A stretch of 64,000 nt of DNA from Rhizobium hidalgonense (lineage in GTDB: Bacteria; Pseudomonadota; Alphaproteobacteria; Rhizobiales; Rhizobiaceae). The DNA is taken from assembly GCF_002914525.1 (NCBI RefSeq), contig NZ_LODW01000104.1, positions 186,001 to 250,000 of the forward strand, in the 5' to 3' direction. Within the stretch, counting starts at the first letter, position 1, and every line of letters begins with the position of its first letter. Shown piece by piece: positions 18,410 through 26,926 of the stretch. The notes beneath the pieces were generated by a model. That model did not search any database and was not told where the DNA came from. It saw nothing but the letters and a program-made list of their open reading frames with translations. The position numbers were made by a program, and so were the translations under genes.

Positions 18410-19306
18410 CTACAGCCTGCCGGACCTCCTGATATAATCGACCAGGGCCCGCAGCTTCAGCGGCTGCCGCTGACGCCGGGGATAATAGAGATGGAAGCCC
18501 GGGAAGGGTGGGCAGAAGTCTTCCAGCAGCGGCAGGAGTTCACCGCGTTCGATATAGGGCTCAAAGGTTTCCACCATCCCGAAGGTGATACCAGCGCCGG
18601 CGCAGGCCATGCGGATCATCATTCCCATGTCGTTGGTCGTGACGACGGGATCAACCGCGACGTCGAAGTCGCGATCGTTTTCGGTGAATTCCCAGCGATA
18701 GGGCGCGGTATCGGGGCGCGGCCGCCAGCCGATGCAGGCATGGTTCTGAAGGTCGCGGGGATGGCGGGGTTGGCCACGGCGCTCGAGGTAGCCGGGCGAC
18801 GCGGCCGCGCATTGCCGCTGCTGGCCGGAGACCGAGATCGCGATCATATCCTGTTCGATCAGCTCGCCGAGTCGGACGCCCGCATCGAAGCCGGCCTCGA
18901 CGATATCGAATTCGTCATCGCCGATGGTGATATCGAGTTTGATTTCAGGGCAGGCCTGCATGAAGCCGGCCAGCAAAGTGCCGGACAGGAAGCTCTCGGC
19001 GATCGAGGAAACGGTGATCCTCAGCAAGCCACTCGGGCGCGCCTGCATCTCCCGCACCGTCTGCACCGCATCCCTCACCTGCCGTAGCGATGGACGAACC
19101 GCCTCGAAGAACACTTCACCGGCTTCGGTCAGCCTGACGCTGCGCGTTGTGCGCTGGACCAGGGCGACACCCACTCGATCCTCCAGGCGCTGCAGCGCCT
19201 GGCTGACGGCTGAGCGGGTGACACCGAGCCGCTCGCCGGCAAGGCGGAAATTGCGCGCCTCCGCCACCGCAAGAAAGACAGAGATACCTTCGAGATCATC
19301 GACCAT
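18410..19306 (-). CDS. LysR-family transcriptional regulator
   Basis: 298 residues: winged HTH at the N-terminus (RNFRLAGERLGVTRSAVSQA) and a LysR ligand domain of the DsdC/CrgA-like class. Divergent from the Atu4866-domain gene across 97 bases. A 21-bp palindrome overlaps its own start codon, suggesting autoregulation and control of the divergent gene and perhaps the two SDR genes behind it. Confidence 0.9.
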   Translation of the reverse strand: MVDDLEGISVFLAVAEARNFRLAGERLGVTRSAVSQALQRLEDRVGVALVQRTTRSVRLTEAGEVFFEAVRPSLRQVRDAVQTVREMQARPSGLLRITVSSIAESFLSGTLLAGFMQACPEIKLDITIGDDEFDIVEAGFDAGVRLGELIEQDMIAISVSGQQRQCAAASPGYLERRGQPRHPRDLQNHACIGWRPRPDTAPYRWEFTENDRDFDVAVDPVVTTNDMGMMIRMACAGAGITFGMVETFEPYIERGELLPLLEDFCPPFPGFHLYYPRRQRQPLKLRALVDYIRRSGRL

Positions 19307-19326
19307 TGGTTAGCAATTCTAACCAA
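19306..19326. promoter_or_regulatory. Palindrome at LysR start, candidate operator
   Basis: TTGGTTAG-N5-CTAACCAA, eight perfect bases per arm. It contains the T-N11-A spacing of LysR sites and begins at the first base of the LysR start codon, between the two divergent genes. Confidence 0.6.
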
Positions 19327-19403
19327 GGCGTCGCTGATTGGCAACTTAATCGCCCCGTTTAGAAACGCTATCTTGCTGTCGCGGTCAAGCGAAAGGAAAA
19401 GCG

Positions 19404-19778
19404 ATGCGTAACTTCTCAAGCAACGGCGTTCTGCATTTTCTCGCCGCGGCCACCTTGGTCGGCGCGGCGATCCCGGCCTCATCAGCAGATGGCTCGAACG
19501 ACCGAAACCGCATGCGTCAACAGCCAGGTGAGAACACAATGCAGCAACATCCTTATATCGGCATGTGGGTAACGGATGACGGCCGGATCCGCCACGAACT
19601 TCTGCCCAATGGCCGTTACGACGAAGCCCGCGGCAGTCGGGAAAGCGCCTATCGAGGCCGTTACGAAGTCACCGGAAACCACATCGAATATTGGGACGAC
19701 ACCGGCTTCACCGCCGACGGCGATTTCGTCGACGGCAACACCCTCCATCACGGCGGCATGGTGTTTCGCCGCAAGTGA
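19404..19778 (+). CDS. Atu4866-domain secreted protein
   Basis: 124 residues: signal-like N-terminus (hydrophobic, ending near SSADG), a linker, then the compact Atu4866 domain with GMWVTDDGRIRHELLPNGRY and HIEYWDDTGFTADGDF. The fold is a small beta-barrel known from an Agrobacterium structure; function unknown, possibly ligand binding. First gene downstream of the LysR operator and likely co-expressed with the SDR genes. Confidence 0.82.
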   Translation: MRNFSSNGVLHFLAAATLVGAAIPASSADGSNDRNRMRQQPGENTMQQHPYIGMWVTDDGRIRHELLPNGRYDEARGSRESAYRGRYEVTGNHIEYWDDTGFTADGDFVDGNTLHHGGMVFRRK

Positions 19779-19843
19779 TGCCGTCTCAAAGGCAAACTCA
19801 CACAGGATGAGGCCGCGTCGCGCGGCCGGAAAGGATGACGATC

Positions 19844-20686
19844 ATGTCTTCCACGACCCCCATCTGGCTGATAACAGGCGCATCGTCCGGCCTCGGCCGG
19901 GCCCTTGCCGAAGCGGTTCTCGCCCGCGGCTGGCGCGCCGCCATTACGGCGCGCAGACCCGAGGCCTTGAGCGATCTCACGGCAGAACACGGCGACCGCG
20001 CGCTGGCGCTTGCCCTCGATGTGACGGACAGCCGCTCCGTCGCCAGCGCGGTGCATGACGCTGAAACCCATTTCGGCGCGATCGACGTGCTGGTCAACAA
20101 TGCCGGCTATGGCTACCTCTCGTCGATCGAAGAGGGCGAGGATGCCGATATACGCGCCCAGTTCGAGACCAATGTCTTCGGCTTGATCGATGTCACCAAA
20201 CGGGTTCTGCCCGGCATGCGCTCACGCCGGCGGGGGCATATCTTCAACCTCTCTTCGCTTGGCGGGCTCGTCGCCTTCGCCGCGACCGGCTATTACCACG
20301 CCACCAAGTTCGCGGTCGAAGCCCTGTCGGAATCGCTGTCCCATGAGGTCAAGCCGCTCGGCATTGAGGTGACGATCCTCGAACCCGGTGCTTTCCGCAC
20401 AGATTGGGCCGGCCGGTCGATGGTCGAATCCAAGACTGTTATCGACGACTATGCCGACACATCGGGCAAGCGGCGCCAGACCACCCGTTCGGCCTCCGGC
20501 AAGCAGCCGGGTGACCCGGCGCGCGCCGCAACGGCAATTATATCGGCGTTCGAGGCGGAGGAGCCGCCGCTGCGCCTGCTGCTCGGCGCCCCCGCATTGA
20601 AAATCGCCCGCGACCGGCTCGATGCGCTGCGGGCAAATTTCGATGCCTGGGCGGAAACGACGCTCAGCGCCGACTTCCCGAGCTGA
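19844..20686 (+). CDS. Short-chain dehydrogenase/reductase
   Basis: 280 residues. Classical SDR features: TGASSGLG nucleotide motif near the N-terminus, NNAGYG, catalytic Ser in NLSSLGG and YHATK for the Tyr-x3-Lys pair. Start 19844 has AAGGA eight bases upstream; the ATG at 19835 overlaps that site. Substrate not readable. Part of the cluster behind the LysR palindrome. Confidence 0.88.
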   Translation: MSSTTPIWLITGASSGLGRALAEAVLARGWRAAITARRPEALSDLTAEHGDRALALALDVTDSRSVASAVHDAETHFGAIDVLVNNAGYGYLSSIEEGEDADIRAQFETNVFGLIDVTKRVLPGMRSRRRGHIFNLSSLGGLVAFAATGYYHATKFAVEALSESLSHEVKPLGIEVTILEPGAFRTDWAGRSMVESKTVIDDYADTSGKRRQTTRSASGKQPGDPARAATAIISAFEAEEPPLRLLLGAPALKIARDRLDALRANFDAWAETTLSADFPS

Positions 20687-20728
20687 GCGGACGCCCAGAA
20701 ATCCTCAAACCTGCAAATGGAGTTTAAA

Positions 20729-21463
20729 ATGTCCGATATCAAAGCAAAGGTAGTTGCCATTACCGGGGCCAGCAGCGGCATCGGAGAGGCCACGGCAAAG
20801 GTCCTTGCTGCCGCAGGCGCCCATATCGTCATCGGCGCGCGCCGCACCGAGCGCCTCGAAAAACTCGCCGATGAAATCGCCGCGAAGGGTGGCGTGGTGC
20901 GCCCGCGCAAGCTCGACGTCACCAACCGCTCCGAGGTGGAGGCCTTTACAAGCTTTGCCAGATCCGAATTCGGCCGGCTCGATGTCATCGTCAACAATGC
21001 CGGCGTCATGCCGCTCTCGCCGCTCGAGGCCCTCAAAGTCGAGGAGTGGGACCGGATGGTCGACGTCAATATCAAGGGCGTTCTCTACGGCATCGCGGCG
21101 GCCCTTCCGATCATGAAGGCGCAGGGATCGGGGCAGATCATCAACCTGTCTTCGATCGGCGGCCACAGTGTCTCACCGACGGCGGCCGTCTATTGCGCAA
21201 CCAAATACGCGGTCCGGGCGATCTCGGACGGGCTGCGGCAGGAAACCGATCGCATCCGCGTCACCGTCATTTCTCCTGGCACCACGACCTCGGAACTGGC
21301 CGAGACGATCACCGATCCGACCGCGCGCGACGCCATGAAGGCGTTCAGGGCGGTCACGATCAGCCCGGAGGCCATCGCCAATTCGATCCTCTATGCCATC
21401 AGCCAGCCCGATGACGTCGATGTCAGCGAGATCATCATCCGCCCGACAGCCAGCCCTCATTGA
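20729..21463 (+). CDS. Short-chain dehydrogenase/reductase (YdfG-like)
   Basis: 244 residues, a second classical SDR: TGASSGIG, NNAGVMPLSP, Ser in NLSSIGG and YCATK. Similar in order of motifs to NADP-dependent serine/3-hydroxy acid dehydrogenases. GGAG six bases before the ATG at 20729. Follows the previous SDR by 42 bases; the two are distinct paralogues, not a tandem duplication. Confidence 0.88.
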   Translation: MSDIKAKVVAITGASSGIGEATAKVLAAAGAHIVIGARRTERLEKLADEIAAKGGVVRPRKLDVTNRSEVEAFTSFARSEFGRLDVIVNNAGVMPLSPLEALKVEEWDRMVDVNIKGVLYGIAAALPIMKAQGSGQIINLSSIGGHSVSPTAAVYCATKYAVRAISDGLRQETDRIRVTVISPGTTTSELAETITDPTARDAMKAFRAVTISPEAIANSILYAISQPDDVDVSEIIIRPTASPH

Positions 21464-21486
21464 GCCGCTGACGTTCGGCTCGCCGC

Positions 21487-22053
21487 CTAAAAACCCAGCG
21501 ATTGCTGGGCTGGCGGCGGTGGGCCGAGTTGGACACCTTCGAGTTCCAGCATCCGGGTCTTCGATGACGAGCCGCCGGGCGCGGAGAAGCCGCCGATCTT
21601 GCCACCGGCGGCCAGCACCCGGTGGCAGGGAATGATCAGCGCGACGGGATTTTTTGCCATCGCCTGGCCGACATCGCGGGCCGCTTCCGGCCCGGCGCCG
21701 AGCTCCTTTGCCAGCGCGCCGTAAGTGGTCGTTCGGCCCCAGCCGACACGTCGTGCCGCCGCGTAAATATTTCGGAAGAAGTCATCCTGGCCGGCAAGAT
21801 CGAGTTCGACGCCGGAAAAATCGATTTCCTCACCCTGGAAATAACGCTTCACGGCGGCGACCGTCTCCAGCACATCAGGGGTCGGGGTACTGGGTTCGGC
21901 ATCCGGCAGGCGGCGCAACAGCAGCCGTTCGGTCGCTTCCGCAGTTTTCGTCGGCAGCTGGAAACGGGTGATGCCGACGTCGCTCCAGGCGATGCCGCAG
22001 AAACCGCCTGCGGTTTCGAAAATGAGATAGTGGTGCCTTGTCGACTCGTCCAT
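21487..22053 (-). CDS. ogt: Methylated-DNA--protein-cysteine methyltransferase
   Basis: 188 residues. The suicide-repair active site IIPCHRVL is present, with the upstream helix GRTTTYGALAKELG. It transfers alkyl groups from O6-alkylguanine to its own cysteine. Start at 22053 is supported by GGAGG seven bases upstream; the frame to 22245 has none. The C-terminus has an unusual proline-rich tail (PPPPAQQSLGF). No Ada-type regulator domain. Confidence 0.92.
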   Translation of the reverse strand: MDESTRHHYLIFETAGGFCGIAWSDVGITRFQLPTKTAEATERLLLRRLPDAEPSTPTPDVLETVAAVKRYFQGEEIDFSGVELDLAGQDDFFRNIYAAARRVGWGRTTTYGALAKELGAGPEAARDVGQAMAKNPVALIIPCHRVLAAGGKIGGFSAPGGSSSKTRMLELEGVQLGPPPPAQQSLGF

Positions 22054-22222
22054 GACATAGCCTCCGCGTTTTCGATTGAAACCAAAATCGTACCGAGTGG
22101 CCGCTGATTCAACCCGTTTCTTGCGCGCAAGTTCTTTTTTTGTTCCGATCACGGCCTTGTGCTGGCCGGATTTATGTCCATAAAACTCGGATAATCTATC
22201 CGATTGCAAGCGGGACCAAATC

Positions 22223-23284
22223 ATGGACGTTTCAGAGATCACCATCCCGGGCGATACGCCGGGAACGGAATGGCGGCTGCCGGTACTGCGCTTCCAGGGC
22301 CGCGATCCGAAGGCGCCGAAGGTCTATATACAGGCGGCACTGCATGCCGGCGAGTTGCCGGGAACCGTGGCCTTGCATTTCCTCTGTGAGAGGCTGCGGC
22401 AAGCGGAAAGCGAAGGCGGAATTGCCAGCGACATCACCATTGTGCCGCAGGCCAATCCGATCGGTGCGGCGCAATCGCATTTCGGCGACCTGCAGGGCCG
22501 CTTCGACCTTGGCTCGCGCACCAATTTCAACCGGGATTTTCCGCTGATCTCCGTCGCCGATCGCGCCACGCTGCTGGACGATCTCGATGATTACCCGGCT
22601 ACCGATAGGCTGAAGCGGCAGTTGCTGCATATGGCACTCGGCGCCGATCTTGTCCTCGACCTGCATTGCGACGACGAGTCCCTGCAATATGCCTATATCG
22701 ACGAGGCCTTCTGGCCGGAGGCAGCCGATCTCGCCACCGCGCTCGAGATGGAGGCCGTGCTGCTTTCGGATGGCGAAAGCTCGGCCTTCGAGGAAGCCGT
22801 CGGTTTTGCATGGAAATATGAGGTTCCCGGCGAGCGCCGATCCCGGCTGCCGGGCAGGCTTTCCGTCACTGTCGAGTTGCGTGGCAAGCGCGATGTCGAT
22901 CCGATGCTGGCGAAGCAGGATGCGGATGGGCTCTGGCGTTTCCTGGCCGCACGAGGAATCGTCGGCGAGGAGAAGGTGCTGCCGGCCGCGTTTTCCGGCC
23001 CCGCCGTGCCGCTCGACAATGTCGAGATTCTTCGTGCTCCCGAAGGCGGCGCCGTGCTCTTCCATCGCAACATCGGCCAAAGAATCGCCGAAGGGGAACT
23101 TCTGGCGACGATCGTCAGCCGGCCGGGGCAGCCGGGCGGTAGCATCGACTTGCATGCCCCGCAGGACGGCCTGGTCCTGACCCGAACGTCCGACCGGCTG
23201 GTACGGCGACGCGGCGACCTGATGAAGATCGCCTGCGACGGCCCCAGTAGCGCCTTGCGCAAGGCCGGCACGCTGGAGAATTGA
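22223..23284 (+). CDS. Succinylglutamate desuccinylase/aspartoacylase-family zinc deacylase
   Basis: 353 residues. Zinc ligands are visible as HAGELPG (His and Glu) near residue 41 and His in LDLHCDDE; a C-terminal domain with biotinyl-like fold (GQRIAEGELLATI) follows, as in COG3608 proteins. These remove acyl groups from N-acylated amino acids; ectoine-type DoeB enzymes belong here, but no ectoine genes are nearby. Divergent from the ogt gene. Confidence 0.82.
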   Translation: MDVSEITIPGDTPGTEWRLPVLRFQGRDPKAPKVYIQAALHAGELPGTVALHFLCERLRQAESEGGIASDITIVPQANPIGAAQSHFGDLQGRFDLGSRTNFNRDFPLISVADRATLLDDLDDYPATDRLKRQLLHMALGADLVLDLHCDDESLQYAYIDEAFWPEAADLATALEMEAVLLSDGESSAFEEAVGFAWKYEVPGERRSRLPGRLSVTVELRGKRDVDPMLAKQDADGLWRFLAARGIVGEEKVLPAAFSGPAVPLDNVEILRAPEGGAVLFHRNIGQRIAEGELLATIVSRPGQPGGSIDLHAPQDGLVLTRTSDRLVRRRGDLMKIACDGPSSALRKAGTLEN

Positions 23285-23386
23285 GCCGCGCCAGTACCGA
23301 TGCGCTAGGGGATAAAAGGCTGCACGGCGTTTGCGCCGGCCTTCGCCCATGCTATCTCGCTGCCATCACAGGGAGATCGATCGGGC

Positions 23387-23737
23387 ATGGCCGTCACCAT
23401 CTATGGCATCAAGAATTGCGACACGATGAAGAAGGCCCGCAACTGGCTGGAAGACCACGGCGTCGCCCATGAATTTCACGATTACAAGGCGCTGGGCATC
23501 GACCGCGCCCATCTCGAGAGCTGGATCGATCAGGCCGGCCTCGACACCGTGCTCAACCGTGCCGGCACGACCTTCCGCAAACTGCCCGATGCCGAGCGCG
23601 AGAACCTGACCCGGGAGAAGGCGATCGCGCTGATGCTCGACCAGCCGTCGATGATCAAGCGGCCGGTGCTGGAGACGAAGGGCAGGCTGCTGATCGGCTT
23701 CAGGCCAGAAGTTTATGCGGATATGTTCAAGGGCTGA
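23387..23737 (+). CDS. ArsC-family reductase (YffB/Spx-like)
   Basis: 116 residues, thioredoxin-fold ArsC family. One N-terminal cysteine in IKNCDTMKKAR and LKRPVLE-like motif IKRPVLETKG identify the YffB group, suspected glutathione-dependent thiol reductases. Not an arsenate reductase by context: no ars genes are near. Three bases separate it from the ybaK gene, so the pair is likely an operon. Confidence 0.87.
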   Translation: MAVTIYGIKNCDTMKKARNWLEDHGVAHEFHDYKALGIDRAHLESWIDQAGLDTVLNRAGTTFRKLPDAERENLTREKAIALMLDQPSMIKRPVLETKGRLLIGFRPEVYADMFKG

Positions 23738-23740
23738 GCA

Positions 23741-24214
23741 ATGTCCAAAACCACCCGCGCCACACAGCTTCTTTCGCAGTCAGGCGTCACCTTCTCCGTT
23801 CATGCCTATGAATACGACCCCGGCGCCGAGCGTGTCGGGCTGCAGGCGGCGGAAGCGCTTGGCGAGGCCCCGCATCGGGTGCTGAAGACGCTGATGGCCG
23901 AAGTCGACGGCAGGCCGGTCTGCGTCGTTGTGCCGTCGGATCGCGAAGTCAGCATGAAGAAGCTTGCGAGCGCCTTTGGCGGCAAGTCGGCTAATATGAT
24001 GAAACCCGCAGATGCCGAGCGGCTGACGGGCTACCATGTCGGCGGCATCAGCCCCTTCGGCCAGAAGAAGAGCGTGCCGACGGCGATCGAGGCATCGGCC
24101 CTTGCCGAGCCGCTCGTCTATATCAATGGCGGACAGCGCGGGCTGCAGGTGCGGCTCGATCCGAAGGATGCGTTGAAGACGCTGAAGGCCATCGCTGCGC
24201 CATTGATCGCCTGA
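23741..24214 (+). CDS. ybaK: Cys-tRNA(Pro) deacylase
   Basis: 157 residues of the YbaK/EbsC family, which removes Cys mischarged onto tRNA-Pro by ProRS. Visible motifs include HRVLKTLMAEVDG, the Lys of SMKKLASAFGGK and GGISPFGQKK. Immediately behind the ArsC-like gene and facing the MarR gene, whose stop is two bases beyond. Confidence 0.9.
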   Translation: MSKTTRATQLLSQSGVTFSVHAYEYDPGAERVGLQAAEALGEAPHRVLKTLMAEVDGRPVCVVVPSDREVSMKKLASAFGGKSANMMKPADAERLTGYHVGGISPFGQKKSVPTAIEASALAEPLVYINGGQRGLQVRLDPKDALKTLKAIAAPLIA

Positions 24215-24216
24215 TA

Positions 24217-24660
24217 TCAGAGAAAACGGTCGAGCAGGCACGCGAGCATCTTCGCTTCGCTTTCGGCAAGCCTGCAGCCGATATGTGTCTCGATCGATTT
24301 GCCATAGACGCCCCACATGCGCTCGCGCAGCTGCCGGCCATGCTCGGTGATGACAACCCAGCGGCCTCGCCCATCCCTGGCGAAGACTTCGCGCCGGACG
24401 AGCCCCTCTCTTTCCAGCCGGTCGATCAGGCGGGAAAGATTATATTGCGCAAGCAATGTCTGCTCTTCGATCTCATAGGGACGCAGCCTGCCATCTTGCG
24501 CGCGCGCCAATTCCCACAGCACGTCGTACCAGGCAAGCGGCGGCATGCCGGCCGCTTTCAGATCGGCTTCGATCGCCCCGAGCAGACGCTCGCGGGCGCG
24601 GATGATGCTCGTCCAGGCGCGGGTGGAGGCTTCGCTCGGCTCTACTGTTTTATGCGACAT
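24217..24660 (-). CDS. MarR-family transcriptional regulator
   Basis: 147 residues with the winged-HTH core (LAQYNLSRLIDRLEREGLV followed by the RDGRGRWVVIT wing). Start chosen at 24660; the frame to 24759 would run across the divergent promoter and GST start. Divergent from the glutathione transferase, so it is probably its repressor, acting at 24702-24721. Confidence 0.88.
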   Translation of the reverse strand: MSHKTVEPSEASTRAWTSIIRARERLLGAIEADLKAAGMPPLAWYDVLWELARAQDGRLRPYEIEEQTLLAQYNLSRLIDRLEREGLVRREVFARDGRGRWVVITEHGRQLRERMWGVYGKSIETHIGCRLAESEAKMLACLLDRFL

Positions 24661-24701
24661 CAATGCAATTACATCTACCTTGAAATCCGCAGCAAGCGAT
24701 A

Positions 24702-24724
24702 TTAGATGCATTTGCATATATAAT
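24702..24724. promoter_or_regulatory. MarR operator candidate and GST promoter
   Basis: ATGCA-TT-TGCAT (24706-24717) is a perfect short palindrome inside TTAGATGCATTTGCATAT. It overlaps a consensus -10, TATAAT at 24719-24724, that would start a very short leader to the GST ATG at 24740. Repressor binding here would block the GST promoter. Confidence 0.5.
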
Positions 24725-24739
24725 GTTGGGAGATTTCCT

Positions 24740-25423
24740 ATGAGCAAGCTTACCCTCATCAGCCATCACCTCTGCCCCTATGTGCAGCGCGCCGCCATCG
24801 CGCTTCTCGAAAAGGGCGTGGCCTTCGAGCGCATCAACATCGATCTTGCCAATAAGCCGGACTGGTTTCTGAAAATCTCGCCACTCGGCAAGGTGCCGCT
24901 GCTGCGGATCGAGGAGGCGGATGGCAGCGAGGCCGTGCTGTTCGAAAGCAGCGTCATCTGCGAATATCTGGAAGAGACGCAAGCGGGCGCCGCCCTGCAT
25001 CCGGCCGATCCGCTGACCCGCGCCCGTCATCGCGGCTGGATGGAATTCGGCTCGTCGGTGCTCTCCGACCTCTGGGGTTATGAAACGGCGCAGGACGCGG
25101 TGCAGTTGGAGACCAAGCGCCAGGCGCTGATTTCCAAATTCACGACGATCGAGGGCGCGCTGACCGATGGACCCTATTTCGCCGGCAGCAGCTTCAGCCT
25201 TGTCGACGCCGTCTTCGCGCCGGTCTTCCGTTATTTCGATCTCTTCGACACGCTCAGCGATAGCGGCATTTTCGACGGGCTCGAGCGGGTCAAACGCTGG
25301 CGCACGGCGCTGTCTCAGCGGGCGAGCGTCAAGGACGCCGTCGGCGCGGATTACCCGCAGCGGCTGATGGAGTTTCTCGAGAAACATAGCTCGATCCTGC
25401 TCAGGCAGTCTGCCGCCGCTTGA
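24740..25423 (+). CDS. Glutathione S-transferase family protein, cysteine type
   Basis: 227 residues: N-terminal thioredoxin fold with HLCPYVQRA, where Cys12 occupies the catalytic position as in omega-like or GSH-reducing GSTs, and C-terminal all-helical domain. GGGAGA precedes the ATG. The cysteine active site suggests thiol reduction or dehalogenase-like chemistry rather than classic conjugation. Divergent from its probable MarR repressor. Confidence 0.88.
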   Translation: MSKLTLISHHLCPYVQRAAIALLEKGVAFERINIDLANKPDWFLKISPLGKVPLLRIEEADGSEAVLFESSVICEYLEETQAGAALHPADPLTRARHRGWMEFGSSVLSDLWGYETAQDAVQLETKRQALISKFTTIEGALTDGPYFAGSSFSLVDAVFAPVFRYFDLFDTLSDSGIFDGLERVKRWRTALSQRASVKDAVGADYPQRLMEFLEKHSSILLRQSAAA

Positions 25424-25433
25424 GGCCCGCCGC

Positions 25434-25457
25434 GCGGCCGGACCGACTTCCGGCCGC
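25434..25457 (+). terminator. Hairpin after the GST gene
   Basis: GCGGCCGG and CCGGCCGC form a perfect eight-base stem around an eight-base loop, ten bases after the stop codon. Followed by a mixed sequence, not a T-run. Confidence 0.4.
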
Positions 25458-25495
25458 ATCAATTTCGGCAGCGGCGCACTTCATTTTCGCCGCAA

Positions 25496-25645
25496 ACGGG
25501 GCTAAGTCTGCCAACCTCTGGAGCGGTTCAGCTTTCACGGAAGCGCAGAACCGCTCCAATCTTTTGGATTCACGCAATTCCCGGCAAAAGCGCTTCGCGC
25601 TTTGCCTGAGAAAACCGCTTCGCACTTTTCCTGGAATTGCTCTAG
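25496..25645. repeat. Composite rhizobial-type intergenic repeat
   Basis: Two nested inverted repeats fill the gap before the aminopeptidase gene. GGAGCGGTTC (25520-25529) matches GAACCGCTCC (25548-25557) perfectly. Further on, GCAATTCC (about 25574) is mirrored by GGAATTGC (about 25632), with imperfect pairing of the flanking AAAAGCGC-type blocks. The GGAATTGCTCTAG ending is familiar from rhizobial intergenic DNA. Confidence 0.5.
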
Positions 25646-25672
25646 CGTCGATCACAGAAGGCAGGTTGAACC

Positions 25673-26926
25673 ATGACTTTCATGCCCCAGAGCCAGAATA
25701 CCATTGATCCCGACAAGCTGGACAAGCTTGCCGAAGTTGCCGTCAAGGTCGGGCTGCAACTGCAGGAGGGTCAGGATCTGGTGGTCACCGCGCCTGTCGT
25801 GGCGTTGCCGCTCGTCCGCCTGATCACCAAACACGCCTATCAGGCCGGCGCCGGGCTGGTGACCGCCTTTTATTCCGACGAAGAAACGACGCTGGCGCGC
25901 TATCAACACGGCAGCGACGAAAGCTTCGACCGCGCCTCCGAGTGGCTCTATGAGGGCATGGCCAAGGCCTATGCCAACGGCGCGGCCCGTCTGGCGGTCG
26001 CCGGCGACAATCCGCTGCTGCTGTCCGGGCAAGATGCCGGCAAGGTCGGCCGTGCCAATCGCGCCAACTCCGCCGCCTATAAGCCGGCGCTGGAAAAGAT
26101 CTCGAATTTCGACATCAACTGGAACATCGTCTCCTATCCCAATCCGTCCTGGGCCAAGGTGGTTTTCCCCGACGACCCCGAGCCGATCGCGATCGCCAAG
26201 CTCGCCAAGGCGATCTTTGCCGCCTCGCGTGTCGATGTCAGCGACCCGATCGCCGCCTGGGCCGAGCACAATGCCAATCTTGCCAAGCGCTCCGCCTGGC
26301 TGAACGGCGAGCGCTTCGCCGCACTGCATTTCAGGGGACCCGGCACCGATCTGACGGTCGGCCTTGCCGACGGGCATGAATGGCATGGCGGCGCGTCCAC
26401 TGCCAAGAATGGCGTGACCTGCAATCCGAACATCCCGACCGAGGAAGTGTTCACCACGCCGCATGCGCTGCGCGTCGAAGGCCATGTGTCGAGCACCAAG
26501 CCGCTTTCGCATCAGGGCACGCTGATCGACGATATCCAGGTGCATTTCGAGGGCGGGCGTATCGTCGAGGCGAAGGCGTCGCGCGGCGAAGAGGTGTTGA
26601 ACAAGGTGCTCGATACCGACGAGGGCGCGCGCCGGCTCGGCGAAGTGGCGCTGGTGCCACATTCCTCGCCGATCTCGGCCAGCGGCATTCTGTTCTACAA
26701 CACGCTGTTCGACGAAAACGCCTCCTGCCATATCGCGCTCGGCCAGTGCTATTCCAAGTGCTTCCTGAACGGCGCGACGCTGAGCCAGGAAGAGATCAAG
26801 GCGCAGGGCGGCAATTCCAGCCTGATCCATATCGACTGGATGATCGGTTCAAACAAGGTCGATATCGACGGCATCACACCGGATGGTTCGCGGGTTCCGG
26901 TGATGCGGCAGGGCGAATGGGCCTGA
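25673..26926 (+). CDS. M29-family aminopeptidase (AmpS/thermophilic type)
   Basis: 417 residues, normal length. Motifs RGPGTDLTVGL, PNIPTEEVFTTPHALRVEG and IHIDWMIGS contain the Glu, His and Asp residues that bind the two metal ions in M29 enzymes, which release N-terminal residues from peptides in the cytoplasm. The 3' end overlaps the convergent EamA gene by 53 bases, so both C-termini are encoded on opposite strands of the same DNA. Confidence 0.9.
   Translation: MTFMPQSQNTIDPDKLDKLAEVAVKVGLQLQEGQDLVVTAPVVALPLVRLITKHAYQAGAGLVTAFYSDEETTLARYQHGSDESFDRASEWLYEGMAKAYANGAARLAVAGDNPLLLSGQDAGKVGRANRANSAAYKPALEKISNFDINWNIVSYPNPSWAKVVFPDDPEPIAIAKLAKAIFAASRVDVSDPIAAWAEHNANLAKRSAWLNGERFAALHFRGPGTDLTVGLADGHEWHGGASTAKNGVTCNPNIPTEEVFTTPHALRVEGHVSSTKPLSHQGTLIDDIQVHFEGGRIVEAKASRGEEVLNKVLDTDEGARRLGEVALVPHSSPISASGILFYNTLFDENASCHIALGQCYSKCFLNGATLSQEEIKAQGGNSSLIHIDWMIGSNKVDIDGITPDGSRVPVMRQGEWA

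Noticed and set aside
21497..21512. CCCAGC-GATT-GCTGGG hairpin
   Set aside because: Lies inside the last codons of the ogt gene without T-run; could be chance.
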